64,000 nucleotides of DNA, from the NCBI RefSeq assembly GCF_000196235.1, contig NC_008541.1, positions 992,001 to 1,056,000 on the forward strand. Reading direction: 5' to 3'. Origin of the DNA: Arthrobacter sp. FB24. Lineage in GTDB: Bacteria; Actinomycetota; Actinomycetes; Actinomycetales; Micrococcaceae. Position numbers and translations under genes: made by a program. A model generated the notes under the pieces. The model did no database searches, had not been told where the DNA came from, and saw nothing but the letters and a program-made list of their open reading frames with translations. Below are positions 8,461 through 17,335 of the stretch, piece after piece; position 1 is the stretch's first letter; each line of letters begins with the position of its first letter.

Positions 8461-8964
8461 ATGATGGACTTTCACATCCGCCAGGCCGCTCCCGAGGATG
8501 CCGAAGCCGTAGTGCTTATGCATACGCTGGCACACGAGGAGTGCTACGCGCACCAGTTGTCATCGGAGTTCTTCCGAACCCGCAGGGCCAGTATTCCCGA
8601 GCGCGTTGAACAGCGCCGACAATTCCTGGCGTCCCCCGACCCGAGGCTCATTGCCCTGGACGACAGCAATGAAGTGGTTGGGTTGGCCGACGCGGGCCCC
8701 GGCCTCGATGCAGACGGGCCAGAACCGTTGGAGGTGTATGCGATCTACATCCTCCGGCGCGCGTACGGCAGCGGCCTTGGTGCCGCCCTGCTGCAAGCCG
8801 CCGTCAGCGATTCACCGGCGTACCTCTGGGTGCTCGAGGACAATCCCCGGGCGCGGGCCTTCTACCTCAAACACGGCTTTCGGCCCGACGGTGCACGCAA
8901 ACTGCTTCCACCCGAGTGGGAGGAGCTAGCCGTGATCCGGATGGTCCGGCCAGGCAGAACGTAG
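8461..8964 (+). CDS. GNAT-family N-acetyltransferase
   Basis: Acetyltransferase of 167 residues. It starts with the usual FHIRQAAPEDAEAV strand-helix. Motif A is YAIYILRRAYGSGLGAALLQAAV with the R/Q-x-x-G-x-G/A-like loop, and ENPRARAFYLKHGFRPDG is the classical motif B. The acceptor is unknown; many similar enzymes acetylate small amines or protein N-termini. Two ATG codons stand in tandem at the start. The gene ends one base before the convergent XRE regulator gene ends. Confidence 0.9.
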   Translation: MMDFHIRQAAPEDAEAVVLMHTLAHEECYAHQLSSEFFRTRRASIPERVEQRRQFLASPDPRLIALDDSNEVVGLADAGPGLDADGPEPLEVYAIYILRRAYGSGLGAALLQAAVSDSPAYLWVLEDNPRARAFYLKHGFRPDGARKLLPPEWEELAVIRMVRPGRT

Positions 8965-8965
8965 G

Positions 8966-9199
8966 CTAATCAGCAGCGTCCGGCACCGCGGTGTTCTCCG
9001 GCTCCCAACGCAGCAGGTCGCCGGGCTGGCACTCCAGCACCTCGCATAACGCCTCAAGGGTGGTGAAGCGTACCGCTTTGGCCCGGCCGTTCTTGAGTAC
9101 GGCCAAGTTTGCGGGCGTGATCCCCACCCGGTCCGCGAGCGCACCGACGGGCATCTTGCGCTTGGCAAGCATCACGTCGATGTCCACGATGATCGGCAT
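8966..9199 (-). CDS. XRE-family small transcriptional regulator
   Basis: DNA-binding protein of 77 residues consisting of little more than a Cro/C1 helix-turn-helix (GALADRVGITPANLAVLKNGRAKAVRFTTLEALCEVLECQPGDLLRWEP). This is the YozG type that accompanies DUF2975 membrane proteins. Its ATG overlaps the TGA of the DUF2975 gene by one base, so translation is coupled. Probably controls its own operon; targets are not visible from sequence. Confidence 0.92.
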   Translation of the reverse strand: MPIIVDIDVMLAKRKMPVGALADRVGITPANLAVLKNGRAKAVRFTTLEALCEVLECQPGDLLRWEPENTAVPDAAD

Positions 9200-9702
9200 C
9201 AGATCACCTCGTCGAGTTCGTCCTGCAGGTGCGTGGCTTCGGCGTCGCGGGCCACCGCCTGCGCCAGCAGCATGCGCAGTATGACGACCACCAAGGCGAC
9301 CCCGGCGATCAGCAAGCCGGCACCGCCAATCAGGAGGACGACCCCGGGAGCGACGGATTCGCCCGGGGCAAAGACGACGCCGAGAGCGAATGTGAGCAGT
9401 GATGCCGCGGCGATGGCGCCGGCCACCACATCCACGTAACGGAAAGCGGCGTGCGAGAACACCGTGCCCCGCCGCACCATTGTGAGCAGCCGCCAGACGC
9501 AGAGCATGGAGACCTCGACGGTCAGGATGCCCAGGAGAACTATCACGATGACCGGAACGCTGACGCTGGCGATATCCGGGCCCATGTCCTCGTTGAGGTC
9601 CCGGGCCAGCAGCGGCACCATCACCGCCTGCACGAACACGGAACCGGTAATTCCCATCGCGAGGACAATCCGCAGCGCGAGGACGGTCAGCTTTCCCATC
9701 AA
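9199..9702 (-). CDS. DUF2975 membrane protein
   Basis: Integral membrane protein of 167 residues with four hydrophobic helices, matching DUF2975 in length and in the conserved middle part (TVEVSMLCVWRLLTMVRRGTVFSHAAFRYVDVV). The family is nearly always followed by a small XRE regulator, as here. Function is unknown; a sensor or partner role for the regulator is a guess from the constant pairing. Confidence 0.9.
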   Translation of the reverse strand: MMGKLTVLALRIVLAMGITGSVFVQAVMVPLLARDLNEDMGPDIASVSVPVIVIVLLGILTVEVSMLCVWRLLTMVRRGTVFSHAAFRYVDVVAGAIAAASLLTFALGVVFAPGESVAPGVVLLIGGAGLLIAGVALVVVILRMLLAQAVARDAEATHLQDELDEVI

Positions 9703-9832
9703 GTCTCCTAGGGTGTCGAATAACAGCTAAAGAGTATCGATAATCGATAGCTTGAGCAAGGCGTGCACGGCTAATGCCGCTGCCGCCGGAAAAGTGGGCC
9801 GCCGGAGCAGTGGCCGTGGTAGCCTGCCGACG

Positions 9833-10831
9833 ATGGCTGTGGACCCTGCCCTGCTCGACTGGCTGCTTGACTCCGACCCGGCGCTGCGCTGGCAGGTGGA
9901 GCGCGACGTTGCGGGCGCCCCGCGTGAAGTGTGGGGCGCCACCCGGGCGCGGCTTGCGACGGAAGGATTCGCGGCGCGGCTGCTTGCGCTGCAGGATCCC
10001 GACGGGCAGTGGGCGGGTGGAGCGTTCTTCCCTGGCGACTTCGACTTTCATGGTCCCGAGGCTGCCCCTGATGCCGGGCAGCCGTGGACCGCAACGACGT
10101 GGACGCTCAATGCTCTCCGCGACTGGGGCCTCGATGCGGCCGTCCTTGCAGATACGGCCGGGCTCCTCGCCGCGAACAGCCGCTGGGAGTACGGCAACCT
10201 GCCCTACTGGGGCGGCGAGGTGGACTGTTGCATCAACGCCTACACACTTGCCAACGGGGCGTGGCTCGGCGCGGACGTCACCGGAATTGCCCGGTGGTTC
10301 CTGGACCACCGTATGGCCGACGGCGGCTGGAACTGCGAGTGGGTGGATGGCTCCACCCGTTCGTCATTCCATTCCACGCTCAACTCCCTTAAGGGGCTGC
10401 TCTACTACGAAGCCGCCACCGGCGGAAGCGACGGGCTGCGCGCCGCACGCCGGGCCGGGGAGGAGTACCTGTTGCAGCGCCGGCTGCTCCGCACCCTTTC
10501 CACTGGAGAGCTTGTGGGGCCGTGGGTGACGCATTTCTCGTACCCCTTCCGCTCGTTCTACAGCGCGCTCAACGCGGCGGACTACTTCCGGGCGGCCACC
10601 CTGTACGATGCCGCCCTGCCCGACGGTGCCCGGCCGGATCCGCGGCTGGCGGATGCGATCGGGGTGATCAGAGCCGCCCGCCGCCCTGACGGCACCTGGC
10701 TGCAGGAACGCCGCCACGCTGGCCGGGTGTGGTTCGAAGTCGACGTGGCCCCTGGCGAGCCGTCCAAATGGCTGACCTTCTTCGGCACCCGCGTGCTCGC
10801 GTGGTGGGACGGGACAAGCCACGGGTCATAG
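9833..10831 (+). CDS. Squalene-cyclase-like alpha/alpha-toroid protein
   Basis: Protein of 332 residues related to the prenyltransferase/squalene-cyclase (alpha/alpha)6 barrel. Repeats of the type LALQDPDGQWAGG, RMADGGWNCEW and RRPDGTWLQER, each with Gly-x-Trp, are QW-like motifs. The canonical cyclase DxDD acid motif is not seen, so it is unlikely to be a terpene cyclase; actinobacterial homologues are usually annotated by fold only. The frame is open 27 codons further up, but ATG 9833 begins at AVDPALLDWLLDSDPALRWQVERDV, the normal family N-terminus. Confidence 0.8.
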   Translation: MAVDPALLDWLLDSDPALRWQVERDVAGAPREVWGATRARLATEGFAARLLALQDPDGQWAGGAFFPGDFDFHGPEAAPDAGQPWTATTWTLNALRDWGLDAAVLADTAGLLAANSRWEYGNLPYWGGEVDCCINAYTLANGAWLGADVTGIARWFLDHRMADGGWNCEWVDGSTRSSFHSTLNSLKGLLYYEAATGGSDGLRAARRAGEEYLLQRRLLRTLSTGELVGPWVTHFSYPFRSFYSALNAADYFRAATLYDAALPDGARPDPRLADAIGVIRAARRPDGTWLQERRHAGRVWFEVDVAPGEPSKWLTFFGTRVLAWWDGTSHGS

Positions 10832-10950
10832 CAGGCGGCGCTTGAGGGCCGGAAGTTGGGCCTCAGCTGTCCGTTCGCGCTCACCGGCTGACCCGGATGC
10901 AGGACCACCGGCCTATATCGCCCGGGAGTCCTGATGGGTACCGTGGCCTC

Positions 10951-11292
10951 ATGCAGAAGATTTCGATCGAAGCCCTAGCCCGGCAGCAGCTCGCCGCGGC
11001 GCTTGCAGCGAACAACGGGCGTGCTGCCGACACCGTATACGGCGGGCACGAGAAAGTGCTCCGCCAGACCGTCATGGCGCTCAAAGCCGGCACCCAGCTG
11101 AGCGAGCACCAGAACCCCGGCGACGCCACAGTCTTTGTGCTCCAGGGCAGCCTCCGGTTGCGGGCCGGCGACAACTCGTGGGACGGCCGGCCGGGTGACC
11201 TGTTGATCGTCCCGGACGGCCTCCACAGCCTGGAAGCGGAAGAGGACTCGACGTTCCTGTTTACCGTGGCGAAGGGCGCGAAGCAGGGCTGA
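10951..11292 (+). CDS. Cupin-domain protein
   Basis: Single-domain cupin of 113 residues. Cupin motif 1 is reduced to GTQLSEHQNPGDATVFVLQGSLRLRAG, with one clear metal-type His before the Gly-rich turn; motif 2 is PGDLLIVPDGLHSLEAEED. The pattern fits the small cupins used as stress-related or regulatory proteins, and substrate is unknown. The ATG at 10951 gives the family N-terminus with the conserved EALARQQLAAA helix. It stands alone, upstream of the MFS gene in the same direction with 82 bases between. Confidence 0.85.
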   Translation: MQKISIEALARQQLAAALAANNGRAADTVYGGHEKVLRQTVMALKAGTQLSEHQNPGDATVFVLQGSLRLRAGDNSWDGRPGDLLIVPDGLHSLEAEEDSTFLFTVAKGAKQG

Positions 11293-11374
11293 CGTCGTCG
11301 CAGCCCTCTCCAGGCCCCACTGGCGGCCGTAACCAAGTTCGGACTCCCGTGCCGATGTAGGCGAGACTGTTTCC

Positions 11375-12733
11375 GTGAGCAACAAACCCCGGACAGCCCT
11401 CGCCGTTGCCGGCCTCAGCCTCGGCACGTCGCTGAACCCGCTGAATTCGTCCATGATCGCCGTCGCCCTTGTGGTGCTTCGCGCTGATTTCGGGCTCGAC
11501 GTCGCCACCGTCACCTGGGTGATCACCGCCTTTTACCTCACCTCCGCCGCGGGCCAGCCGCTGATGGGCCGGCTGGCTGACCGCTTCGGGCCACGGCGCC
11601 TTTTCAGCTTCGGGATGGCCCTCGTCGCGGTAACGTGCGCGCTGGCTCCGTTCGCTCCGAACTTCGCCCTGCTCTGCGTCGCCCGGGCCCTCATGGCCCT
11701 CGGCACGGCCACCGCGTACCCGAGTGCCGTCGTGATCGTCGGGGCGCTGGACCGCGCCACGAAGGTGAAGTCCACCCGGCCGCTGGGCCGGATCCAGATG
11801 GCCAACACCTCCGCGGCGGCGGTGGGGCCGGTGGTGGGCGGCCTGCTAGTGAGCCTGGTCGGCTGGCAGGCGCTGTTCCTGATCAATGTCCCCTTGTCCC
11901 TCGCGGCGCTCCTCATCGTCCGGAAATTCGCCCCGGTGGACGAGGACCGCGAACGCGGCAGCGCCTCGGAGTTGCTGCGCGATTCGGACATTCCCGGCAT
12001 CATTGGCTTCGTCGGATCGCTGACGCTGGTCATGATGGCGCTGCTGAACGTCCTGCCGGGCGCGCGCTGGTGGCTGCTGGCCGGCGGCACGGTGCTGGCC
12101 GCCTTCTTCGTCTGGCGTGAATTGAAATTCAGCCCGCCGTTCCTGGACCTGCGGCTGCTCGGACGGAACCGGCCGCTGCTGCTGGTCTACCTGGGCTTTG
12201 CAGTGTTCAACGGCATCTACTATTTCGCGTTCTTCGGCCTGCCCCAGCTGCTGCAGGAAGCGGCCGGCTACGATCCCGGCGTCGTGGGCCTACTGATGCT
12301 GCCGCTGGCAGCAATGTCCGTGATCGCGACGCCGTTCGCGGTCCGCGCGATCGATCGCTTCCGTGTGCGGCGGGTACTGATTGCCGGGGTGCTGTTCCTG
12401 GTGGCCGCCGCGGCGGCCATGTGGCTGCTGACCGCTTCCTTCGCTATCCCGCTGGTGCTGGCGCTCACCGCGCTGATGGGCATTCCGTGGAGCGTGGTGA
12501 GCATCGCGTCCAGCCAGGGCATGTACATTTCCACCCAGCCGCACGAGCGCGGGGTGGCCGCCGGCATCTTCCAGACCTGCCGGTACCTGGGCGCCATCAC
12601 GGCCACAGTTATGATCGGCATTTTCTACGGCAGCGGCGTGAACCAGGCCAACTGGGGCCTAATGGTGCTCACCATGCTGGTGCTCGGCGCGGTGGCTTTG
12701 GGCGTGACGCTGCTGTGGCGCGAGCGGAAGTGA
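11375..12733 (+). CDS. MFS drug-efflux-type transporter (DHA2-like)
   Basis: Major facilitator protein of 452 residues with about 14 predicted helices. The loop-2/3 motif GRLADRFGPRRLF is visible, and motif C-like PVVGGLLVSLVGWQALFLINVPL marks the drug:proton antiporter group. Substrate unknown. The start is GTG (MSNKPRTALAVAGLSLGTSLNPLNSSMIAVAL), after which the first helix begins with the DHA2-typical NPLNSSMI stretch. Nothing in the flanks names a ligand; no regulator gene is adjacent. Confidence 0.92.
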   Translation: MSNKPRTALAVAGLSLGTSLNPLNSSMIAVALVVLRADFGLDVATVTWVITAFYLTSAAGQPLMGRLADRFGPRRLFSFGMALVAVTCALAPFAPNFALLCVARALMALGTATAYPSAVVIVGALDRATKVKSTRPLGRIQMANTSAAAVGPVVGGLLVSLVGWQALFLINVPLSLAALLIVRKFAPVDEDRERGSASELLRDSDIPGIIGFVGSLTLVMMALLNVLPGARWWLLAGGTVLAAFFVWRELKFSPPFLDLRLLGRNRPLLLVYLGFAVFNGIYYFAFFGLPQLLQEAAGYDPGVVGLLMLPLAAMSVIATPFAVRAIDRFRVRRVLIAGVLFLVAAAAAMWLLTASFAIPLVLALTALMGIPWSVVSIASSQGMYISTQPHERGVAAGIFQTCRYLGAITATVMIGIFYGSGVNQANWGLMVLTMLVLGAVALGVTLLWRERK

Positions 12734-12805
12734 GCCGAGGGGCGAAGCCCAAAAAGGCCGCGTGGGGCACCATCCGCACCCTGATTTCGTTGTTTTCATG
12801 GCTTA

Positions 12806-12834
12806 TTGACACCCGGATTCCGCCGGAATAACCT
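12806..12834 (+). promoter_or_regulatory. Sigma-70-type promoter with palindromic operator candidate
   Basis: TTGACA at 12806-12811 and TAACCT at 12829-12834 are spaced by 17 bases, about 100 bases before the DUF1326 gene. The spacer ends in ATTCCGCCGGAAT (12817-12829), a 13-base perfect palindrome lying exactly between the two boxes, where a repressor would block RNA polymerase. Inference only. Confidence 0.5.
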
Positions 12835-12930
12835 CTGCCTTATCGGGGCATTCCGCTCCGTTTCCTAAGTATTTTCGGCGCCGAATCCGGGCCGCTTCTG
12901 CTGGGCGACGGCGCCAGCGAGGAGGGTCCC

Positions 12931-13548
12931 ATGTCATGGGAAATTTCCGGAACATACGTTGGTAGCTGCACTTGCCAGTTAATTTGTCCGTGCCCAGTGG
13001 ACGGCCTGCCCACCGGTCCCGACGGCGAGTGCCGTGGCCTGAACGTCTTCCACATCGCGAGCGGGAAGATGGACGACACGGACCTCTCCGGTGTCGACTT
13101 CGCTTTCGCAAACTGGTTCCCGTCCCATCTGACCGCAGGCGGCTGGAAGGTGGGGGCCGTTGTAGACGACGCCGCTTCGGACGCACAGGTGCGCGCCCTC
13201 GGGAGCATCCTCCGGGGCGAGGCCGGCGGGCCGTTCGGTGACCTGGCGGCGCTGTATGGCGAATGGCTGGGCCTGGAACGCGCGGGGGTCAAGTTTTCCG
13301 GCGGCGATACCCCGGCCGGCTCCGTGGCGGACCGCGTGGTCATTACATTCGAGCCTTTGCCCGGACCCGACGGCGGCGTGACCACTGTGAAAAATGCAAT
13401 GTACGGTTTCGCGCCCGAATTCCAGATAGGAAAGGGGACGGGACACCCGGATCTCTTTGGCCTGGCCTTCGACGGCGTGTACGGCGAGACGTCCGATTTC
13501 AGCTTCGCCAGTGAAATGGCGGAGGGTGCCCCCAAGGGCCGCGGCTGA
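12931..13548 (+). CDS. DUF1326 protein
   Basis: Protein of 205 residues of the DUF1326 family. The N-terminus SCTCQLICPCPVD holds four Cys in a pattern that looks metal- or thiol-active, and the rest is a mixed alpha/beta domain of unknown function. AGGAGG precedes the ATG by about 6 bases. The DUF2182 membrane gene starts 10 bases after its stop. The two families are repeatedly encoded side by side, which suggests a joint, possibly metal-related role; this is inferred from context, not shown. Confidence 0.9.
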   Translation: MSWEISGTYVGSCTCQLICPCPVDGLPTGPDGECRGLNVFHIASGKMDDTDLSGVDFAFANWFPSHLTAGGWKVGAVVDDAASDAQVRALGSILRGEAGGPFGDLAALYGEWLGLERAGVKFSGGDTPAGSVADRVVITFEPLPGPDGGVTTVKNAMYGFAPEFQIGKGTGHPDLFGLAFDGVYGETSDFSFASEMAEGAPKGRG

Positions 13549-13558
13549 GGCCGGCCCG

Positions 13559-14389
13559 ATGTATCACCGGAAGATGGCCAGGAGCCGGGGCATGCAGGGA
13601 GTCGGGCACGCCCGCTCCCGGGCCGCCGCGGCTCCGCGGATCGACCCGCGGGAAGCCGGCCTCGTCGCCGTCCTCCTGCTCCTCGCTGCGGCGAGTTGGA
13701 TTGTCACCTCAACCCAGCTGAACGGCATGGATATGGGCCGCTGGACGGATCCTGGTCCGCTGGGGTTTTTCGTCGCCACGTGGGTGGTCATGCTGGCGGC
13801 CATGATGTTCCCGTCCGTCGCACCCATGGTGGTGGCCTATGACCGGATCCTGCGGCACCGCCGCACCACGGGACGGTACGCGCCCGCCGGAGCCACCGCC
13901 GTGTTTGTGGCAGGTTACCTGATTTCGTGGACGGCCTTTGGGCTGGTGGCCTACTCGCTGTACATGTCGGTCGCGTCGCTGGCTCCGGGGCTCTTCGGTT
14001 CGGACCAGGGCGGACGCTACCTCGCAGTCGGCGTGATCCTGCTGGCTTCCGTCTATCAGCTGACGCCCGCCAAGAACGTCAGCCTGATGAAGTGCCGGAC
14101 GCCCATGGACTTCGTCCTGCACCGCATGCGGCCCGGGTACCGGGGAGCGCTGGTCATGGGAATGGAGCACGGCGCCTGGTGCGTGGCCTGCTGCTGGGCG
14201 CTGATGGTGGCGCTGTTCGCGCTCGGGGTGATGAGCGTCGGCTGGATGGCGCTGATCGGGGCCTTCATCGCCGGAGAGAAGATGCTGCCTTGGAAGCGGC
14301 TCGCCAACCGTTCCGTTGCGGTGGCACTGGCCGTGATTGGGGTGGCGGTGGCATTTTCGCCGGCAGTGATGGGCGGGATGGCGATGTAA
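13559..14389 (+). CDS. DUF2182 integral membrane protein
   Basis: Membrane protein of 276 residues with about seven helices. Family marks are WVVMLAAMMFPSVAPMVVAYDR, YQLTPAKNVSLMKCRTPMDFV and GMEHGAWCVACCWALM, the last with His and three Cys inside or next to a helix, which is why the family is described as a predicted metal-binding membrane protein. It follows the DUF1326 gene by 10 bases. A second Met six codons in and a third five codons later are alternative starts; no strong ribosome site decides between them. Confidence 0.88.
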   Translation: MYHRKMARSRGMQGVGHARSRAAAAPRIDPREAGLVAVLLLLAAASWIVTSTQLNGMDMGRWTDPGPLGFFVATWVVMLAAMMFPSVAPMVVAYDRILRHRRTTGRYAPAGATAVFVAGYLISWTAFGLVAYSLYMSVASLAPGLFGSDQGGRYLAVGVILLASVYQLTPAKNVSLMKCRTPMDFVLHRMRPGYRGALVMGMEHGAWCVACCWALMVALFALGVMSVGWMALIGAFIAGEKMLPWKRLANRSVAVALAVIGVAVAFSPAVMGGMAM

Positions 14390-14468
14390 GTGGCCGTACG
14401 CGCACCCAGGGGCGGGCGGCGACAGCGGGGGATTCTTGACCGGTCTCATCCAAACAAAGGAGCCGAAA

Positions 14469-14891
14469 ATGGCTGAAGGAACTGGACTCCTCAGGCGGTT
14501 TTACGAAGAAGTGCTGGTGGGCGGAAATCTCGCCCTGATCGACGAGTTTGTGCTGGACGACATCCAGGACCACGTGGAGCCGATGCCCGGGCAGCCGCAG
14601 GGAAAGGACGGCGTGAAGTTCTACACCAACGTCATCCGTACGGCGTTCCCCGACCTCAGCGTCAAATTGGAACCCGCATTCGCCGACGGCAATCTGGAGG
14701 CCTCCCACGTTGTGATGTCCGGGACGCACAAGGGGGAGTTCATGGGTATTCCGGCAAGCGGCAAGAGCGTGCAATTCAGCAACACCGACATCATCCGGAT
14801 CGACGACGGGAAGGTGGCCGAACACTGGGGATCCTCCGACACGCTTAGCCTCATGCAGCAGATCGGGGCCGCGCCGGTCGCACCGGCCTGA
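14469..14891 (+). CDS. SnoaL-like / ester cyclase family protein
   Basis: Small alpha+beta barrel protein of 140 residues (NTF2-like superfamily, SnoaL polyketide-cyclase-like branch). Visible landmarks are LLRRFYEEVLVGGNLALIDEFV, AFPDLSVKLEPAFADG and GTHKGEFMGIPASGKSVQFSNTDIIRIDDGKVAEHWG. Most members outside antibiotic clusters have no known substrate. AAAGGAG lies 7 bases before the ATG. A terminator hairpin lies 78 bases beyond the stop. Confidence 0.9.
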   Translation: MAEGTGLLRRFYEEVLVGGNLALIDEFVLDDIQDHVEPMPGQPQGKDGVKFYTNVIRTAFPDLSVKLEPAFADGNLEASHVVMSGTHKGEFMGIPASGKSVQFSNTDIIRIDDGKVAEHWGSSDTLSLMQQIGAAPVAPA

Positions 14892-14925
14892 TCCGCCCCG
14901 GCCCTCCGCCTGCGCCGCTTCCCCG

Positions 14926-14955
14926 GCTTAATGCCCGACGGCTTAATGCCCGACG
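14926..14955. repeat. 15-bp direct repeat, two copies
   Basis: GGCTTAATGCCCGAC occurs twice in tandem immediately before the terminator hairpin between the SnoaL-like and MFS genes. Probably slippage; no function evident. Confidence 0.6.
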
Positions 14956-14969
14956 CCGGGGCTCACCAC

Positions 14970-14999
14970 GTGCGGCACCGTCCCGTGGCGGTGCCGCAC
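14970..14999. terminator. Hairpin between convergent genes
   Basis: GTGCGGCACCG, 8-base loop, CGGTGCCGCAC. It lies between the convergent SnoaL-like and MFS genes and ends two bases before the MFS stop codon, so it can serve both strands. No long T run follows on either side. Confidence 0.6.
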
Positions 15000-15001
15000 C
15001 C

Positions 15002-16282
15002 TTAGGCGTGCGCGTCCGCTGAAGTTTCCGCTGCTGCGGCCACGACGGCGGCTGGTGCCTCCGCCGCAGCGGCAACAGGCGCAACGTAACCGGCCTCTTT
15101 CGGCCCGGGCGGGTAGGCGTGCCGGCGCCCGGTCACCGTGATCACGAGCGCGGCGACGACCGGCACAGCAGCCGCGACAGGCACCATCAGCGGTCCCGCC
15201 GTGGTGAGGGCGGCTGCGCCGTAGAGGGCGCCGATCGTGATGCCCAGTTGGATGGTCAGCACGGTGAGGCCGTTGGCGGCTTCACGGTACTCCTTGCCGG
15301 CACGGAGGATGGCGGACTGGTTGTAGATGCCGATTGCGCCGAAGGCCGCTCCCCATATCCCCATGAGCACCAGTGCTCCGGGGACTGTTCTCCCGCCCAG
15401 CGGAAGGACGAGGAACGCGGCGGCGATGACCGCCGTCGTAATCAGCAGCGAGCGGCGCGGCCGCATGTCCACGGTGATGCCGGCGATCCAGATGCCCACC
15501 AGTCCGGAGAACCCCAGGACGGTGAGGGAAAGGGTGATGGTGTAGTCGGGCAGGCCGGCCTCGCGGAGAAACGGCGCGATGAAGGTGAACAGCGCGAAGT
15601 GCGCCATGAGCATCAGCGGCCACGCGATGGCCACCGATTTCACGCCGGGCTGGCCGATGGCCTTGCGCAGGGACGGCCGAGGCGCGTCGGGGAGCCGGCG
15701 GACGGCGGGCAGCAGCCACATGGCAAGTCCCGCGAGGACCACGCTGGTGCCCGCCAGCAGCAGGAAGGATGCGCGCCAGCCGATCAGCCCGCCCAGTGCG
15801 GTGCCGAGCGGCGCGCCAATGGCGAGGCCCAGGCTGTTGCCGCTGAAGACGATGGCCATCGCCTTGCCTACCTTGTGGGCGGGGACAATGCGGGCAACGA
15901 AGGGCGCCATCGCGGTCCAGAGCAGGCCGTGCGCTATGCCGCCCACCAGTCGGGCGGCAAGGGCGGCGCCGAAGTCGGACACCAGGCCCACCAGGGCATT
16001 GCTGATAGTGAAGGTCAGCACGAGCGCCACCAGGAGTGTGTGCCGGGGGATGCGGGCGAGGAGCATGGCGGCCGGGATCACCGTGGCCACGATGATGGCG
16101 GCGTACCCGGCGGTGAGATAGCCGGCCACAGGCTCGGACACGTTGAGGCCGGCGCTGATCTGGGGGAGCAGGCCGGAGGGCAGCAGTTCGGTGGTGATGG
16201 CGGTGAAGCCGATCATCGACAGCACCAGCAGCGCGCCGAAGGGCATGCGGTCACGTGCGGAAGCGGAGGTCGCGGGAGACAC
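15002..16282 (-). CDS. MFS efflux transporter (DHA1-like)
   Basis: Major facilitator protein of 426 residues with 12 predicted helices and an Ala-rich C-terminal tail of about 40 residues. The start of helix 1 (FGALLVLSMIGFTAITTELLPSGLLPQIS) and IVFSGNSLGLAIGAPLGTALGGLIGWRASFLLLA are typical of the sugar/purine/arabinose efflux branch (AraJ/YdhP/PbuE). Substrate unknown. Start is GTG, supported by AAAAGGA 8-9 bases upstream. The gap of 138 bases to the methyltransferase gene holds a perfect palindrome. Confidence 0.9.
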   Translation of the reverse strand: MSPATSASARDRMPFGALLVLSMIGFTAITTELLPSGLLPQISAGLNVSEPVAGYLTAGYAAIIVATVIPAAMLLARIPRHTLLVALVLTFTISNALVGLVSDFGAALAARLVGGIAHGLLWTAMAPFVARIVPAHKVGKAMAIVFSGNSLGLAIGAPLGTALGGLIGWRASFLLLAGTSVVLAGLAMWLLPAVRRLPDAPRPSLRKAIGQPGVKSVAIAWPLMLMAHFALFTFIAPFLREAGLPDYTITLSLTVLGFSGLVGIWIAGITVDMRPRRSLLITTAVIAAAFLVLPLGGRTVPGALVLMGIWGAAFGAIGIYNQSAILRAGKEYREAANGLTVLTIQLGITIGALYGAAALTTAGPLMVPVAAAVPVVAALVITVTGRRHAYPPGPKEAGYVAPVAAAAEAPAAVVAAAAETSADAHA

Positions 16283-16374
16283 TGGTGTGGATCCTTTTCA
16301 GGGAGTGGGGAGGAACGCGGCGCCTGTTGCCGGGGTCCTCCACTCAAATTACCTGATTTATTTGGCGTGAGGCA

Positions 16375-16389
16375 GGGTCTGCCAGACCC
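16375..16389. promoter_or_regulatory. Perfect 15-base palindrome between two minus-strand genes
   Basis: GGGTCTGCCAGACCC has 7-base arms around a central C. It lies upstream of the MFS gene (start 16282) and 32 bases beyond the methyltransferase stop. It could be an operator for the exporter or part of a terminator; there is no T run to favour the second. Confidence 0.4.
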
Positions 16390-16420
16390 ACCCTGACGGG
16401 AATATTTCGGCGTTGCCGGG

Positions 16421-17335
16421 TCACGGCAGCCAGCCAGTGACGAAGCCACCCCGGGAGGGGCCGGGACTGCCGGCGGGCTCCGCCGTTGGCCCCTGTCCGG
16501 GCGCACTGCCTTCCGTGAGCGAGAGGCTACGCCCGTAGGTGGAACACAGCTCCTGCACCGGGTGTGCGGTGCAGTCCCAGCCGGCCGCTTCCAGAAGCTC
16601 GGCAGGGTCCGGCGGATCGGCCCGGGCCAGCAGTTCGTCCATGGACAGGCCGGTCTGGAGGCTGAATTCGCGTAGCTTCGCTTCAACATCGTCGGTAGCG
16701 GGCAGCGGGACCGCCCTTTCAATCACGGCCCGCGATCCCGACGGCGACAATTCGGCTACCGCCTGCAGCAGAGTGAGCTGGGCTGCGGCATCGAGGTAGG
16801 GCAGGACGCCTTCGACCACCCAGGTGGCAGGCTGCTGCGGGTCGAATCCGGCGGCCAGGAGCGGACCGCGCCACGGCCGTGAGAGATCGGCGGCCACTGT
16901 GATCAGCTCGCACGCGGGCTGCGCGGCCAGAGCTGTCATCACGGATGCCTTGAACTCCAGGACGTTGGCGAAATCGACCTCGAGGACGCGGGCGCCGGCA
17001 GGCCACGGGAGCCGGAAGGCGCGGGTGTCCAGCCCGGCGCCGAGGATCACGGTCTGCCGGCTGGTCTGCGGGCCCGACGCCAGGAAGTCGTCGATGAAAC
17101 GGGTCCGCAGGCCGAGGTAGATGGAGGCGAGAAGCAGCGGCTGCTGCAGGGGAGGGGAGCTTTCGGGGTTGGCCGGCCACACCGTCGGCAGCTCTACTCG
17201 GGAATGGGCGGCGTCCACCAGGGCAGCAGCAAACGGATCCACCACGAGCGGGTCGGCCCGGGAGGTTTCGACGGCACGGCCGGCAGCCACGGCAAGGGCT
17301 GTCAGCGGCAGCCCGTGGTCGTCCAGTTCTGTCAA
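16421..17335 (-). CDS. SAM-dependent methyltransferase (LCMT/TIGR00027 type)
   Basis: Class I methyltransferase of 304 residues of the leucine carboxymethyltransferase-like group common in actinobacteria. The SAM site is TVILGAGLDTRAFRLPWPAGARVLEVDFANVLEFK, with the acidic residue at the end of beta-2, and TWVVEGVLPYLDAAAQ is the second family hallmark. Acceptor unknown; relatives act on small-molecule carboxyl or hydroxyl groups. The start is TTG, chosen because GGAGG stands 8 bases upstream and the MTELDDHGLPLTALAVAAGRA N-terminus is family-like. Confidence 0.88.
   Translation of the reverse strand: MTELDDHGLPLTALAVAAGRAVETSRADPLVVDPFAAALVDAAHSRVELPTVWPANPESSPPLQQPLLLASIYLGLRTRFIDDFLASGPQTSRQTVILGAGLDTRAFRLPWPAGARVLEVDFANVLEFKASVMTALAAQPACELITVAADLSRPWRGPLLAAGFDPQQPATWVVEGVLPYLDAAAQLTLLQAVAELSPSGSRAVIERAVPLPATDDVEAKLREFSLQTGLSMDELLARADPPDPAELLEAAGWDCTAHPVQELCSTYGRSLSLTEGSAPGQGPTAEPAGSPGPSRGGFVTGWLP

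Noticed and set aside
15119..16396. Plus-strand frame of 425 codons
   Set aside because: Antisense of the DHA1-like MFS gene; repetitive Gly/Gln/Arg/His composition.
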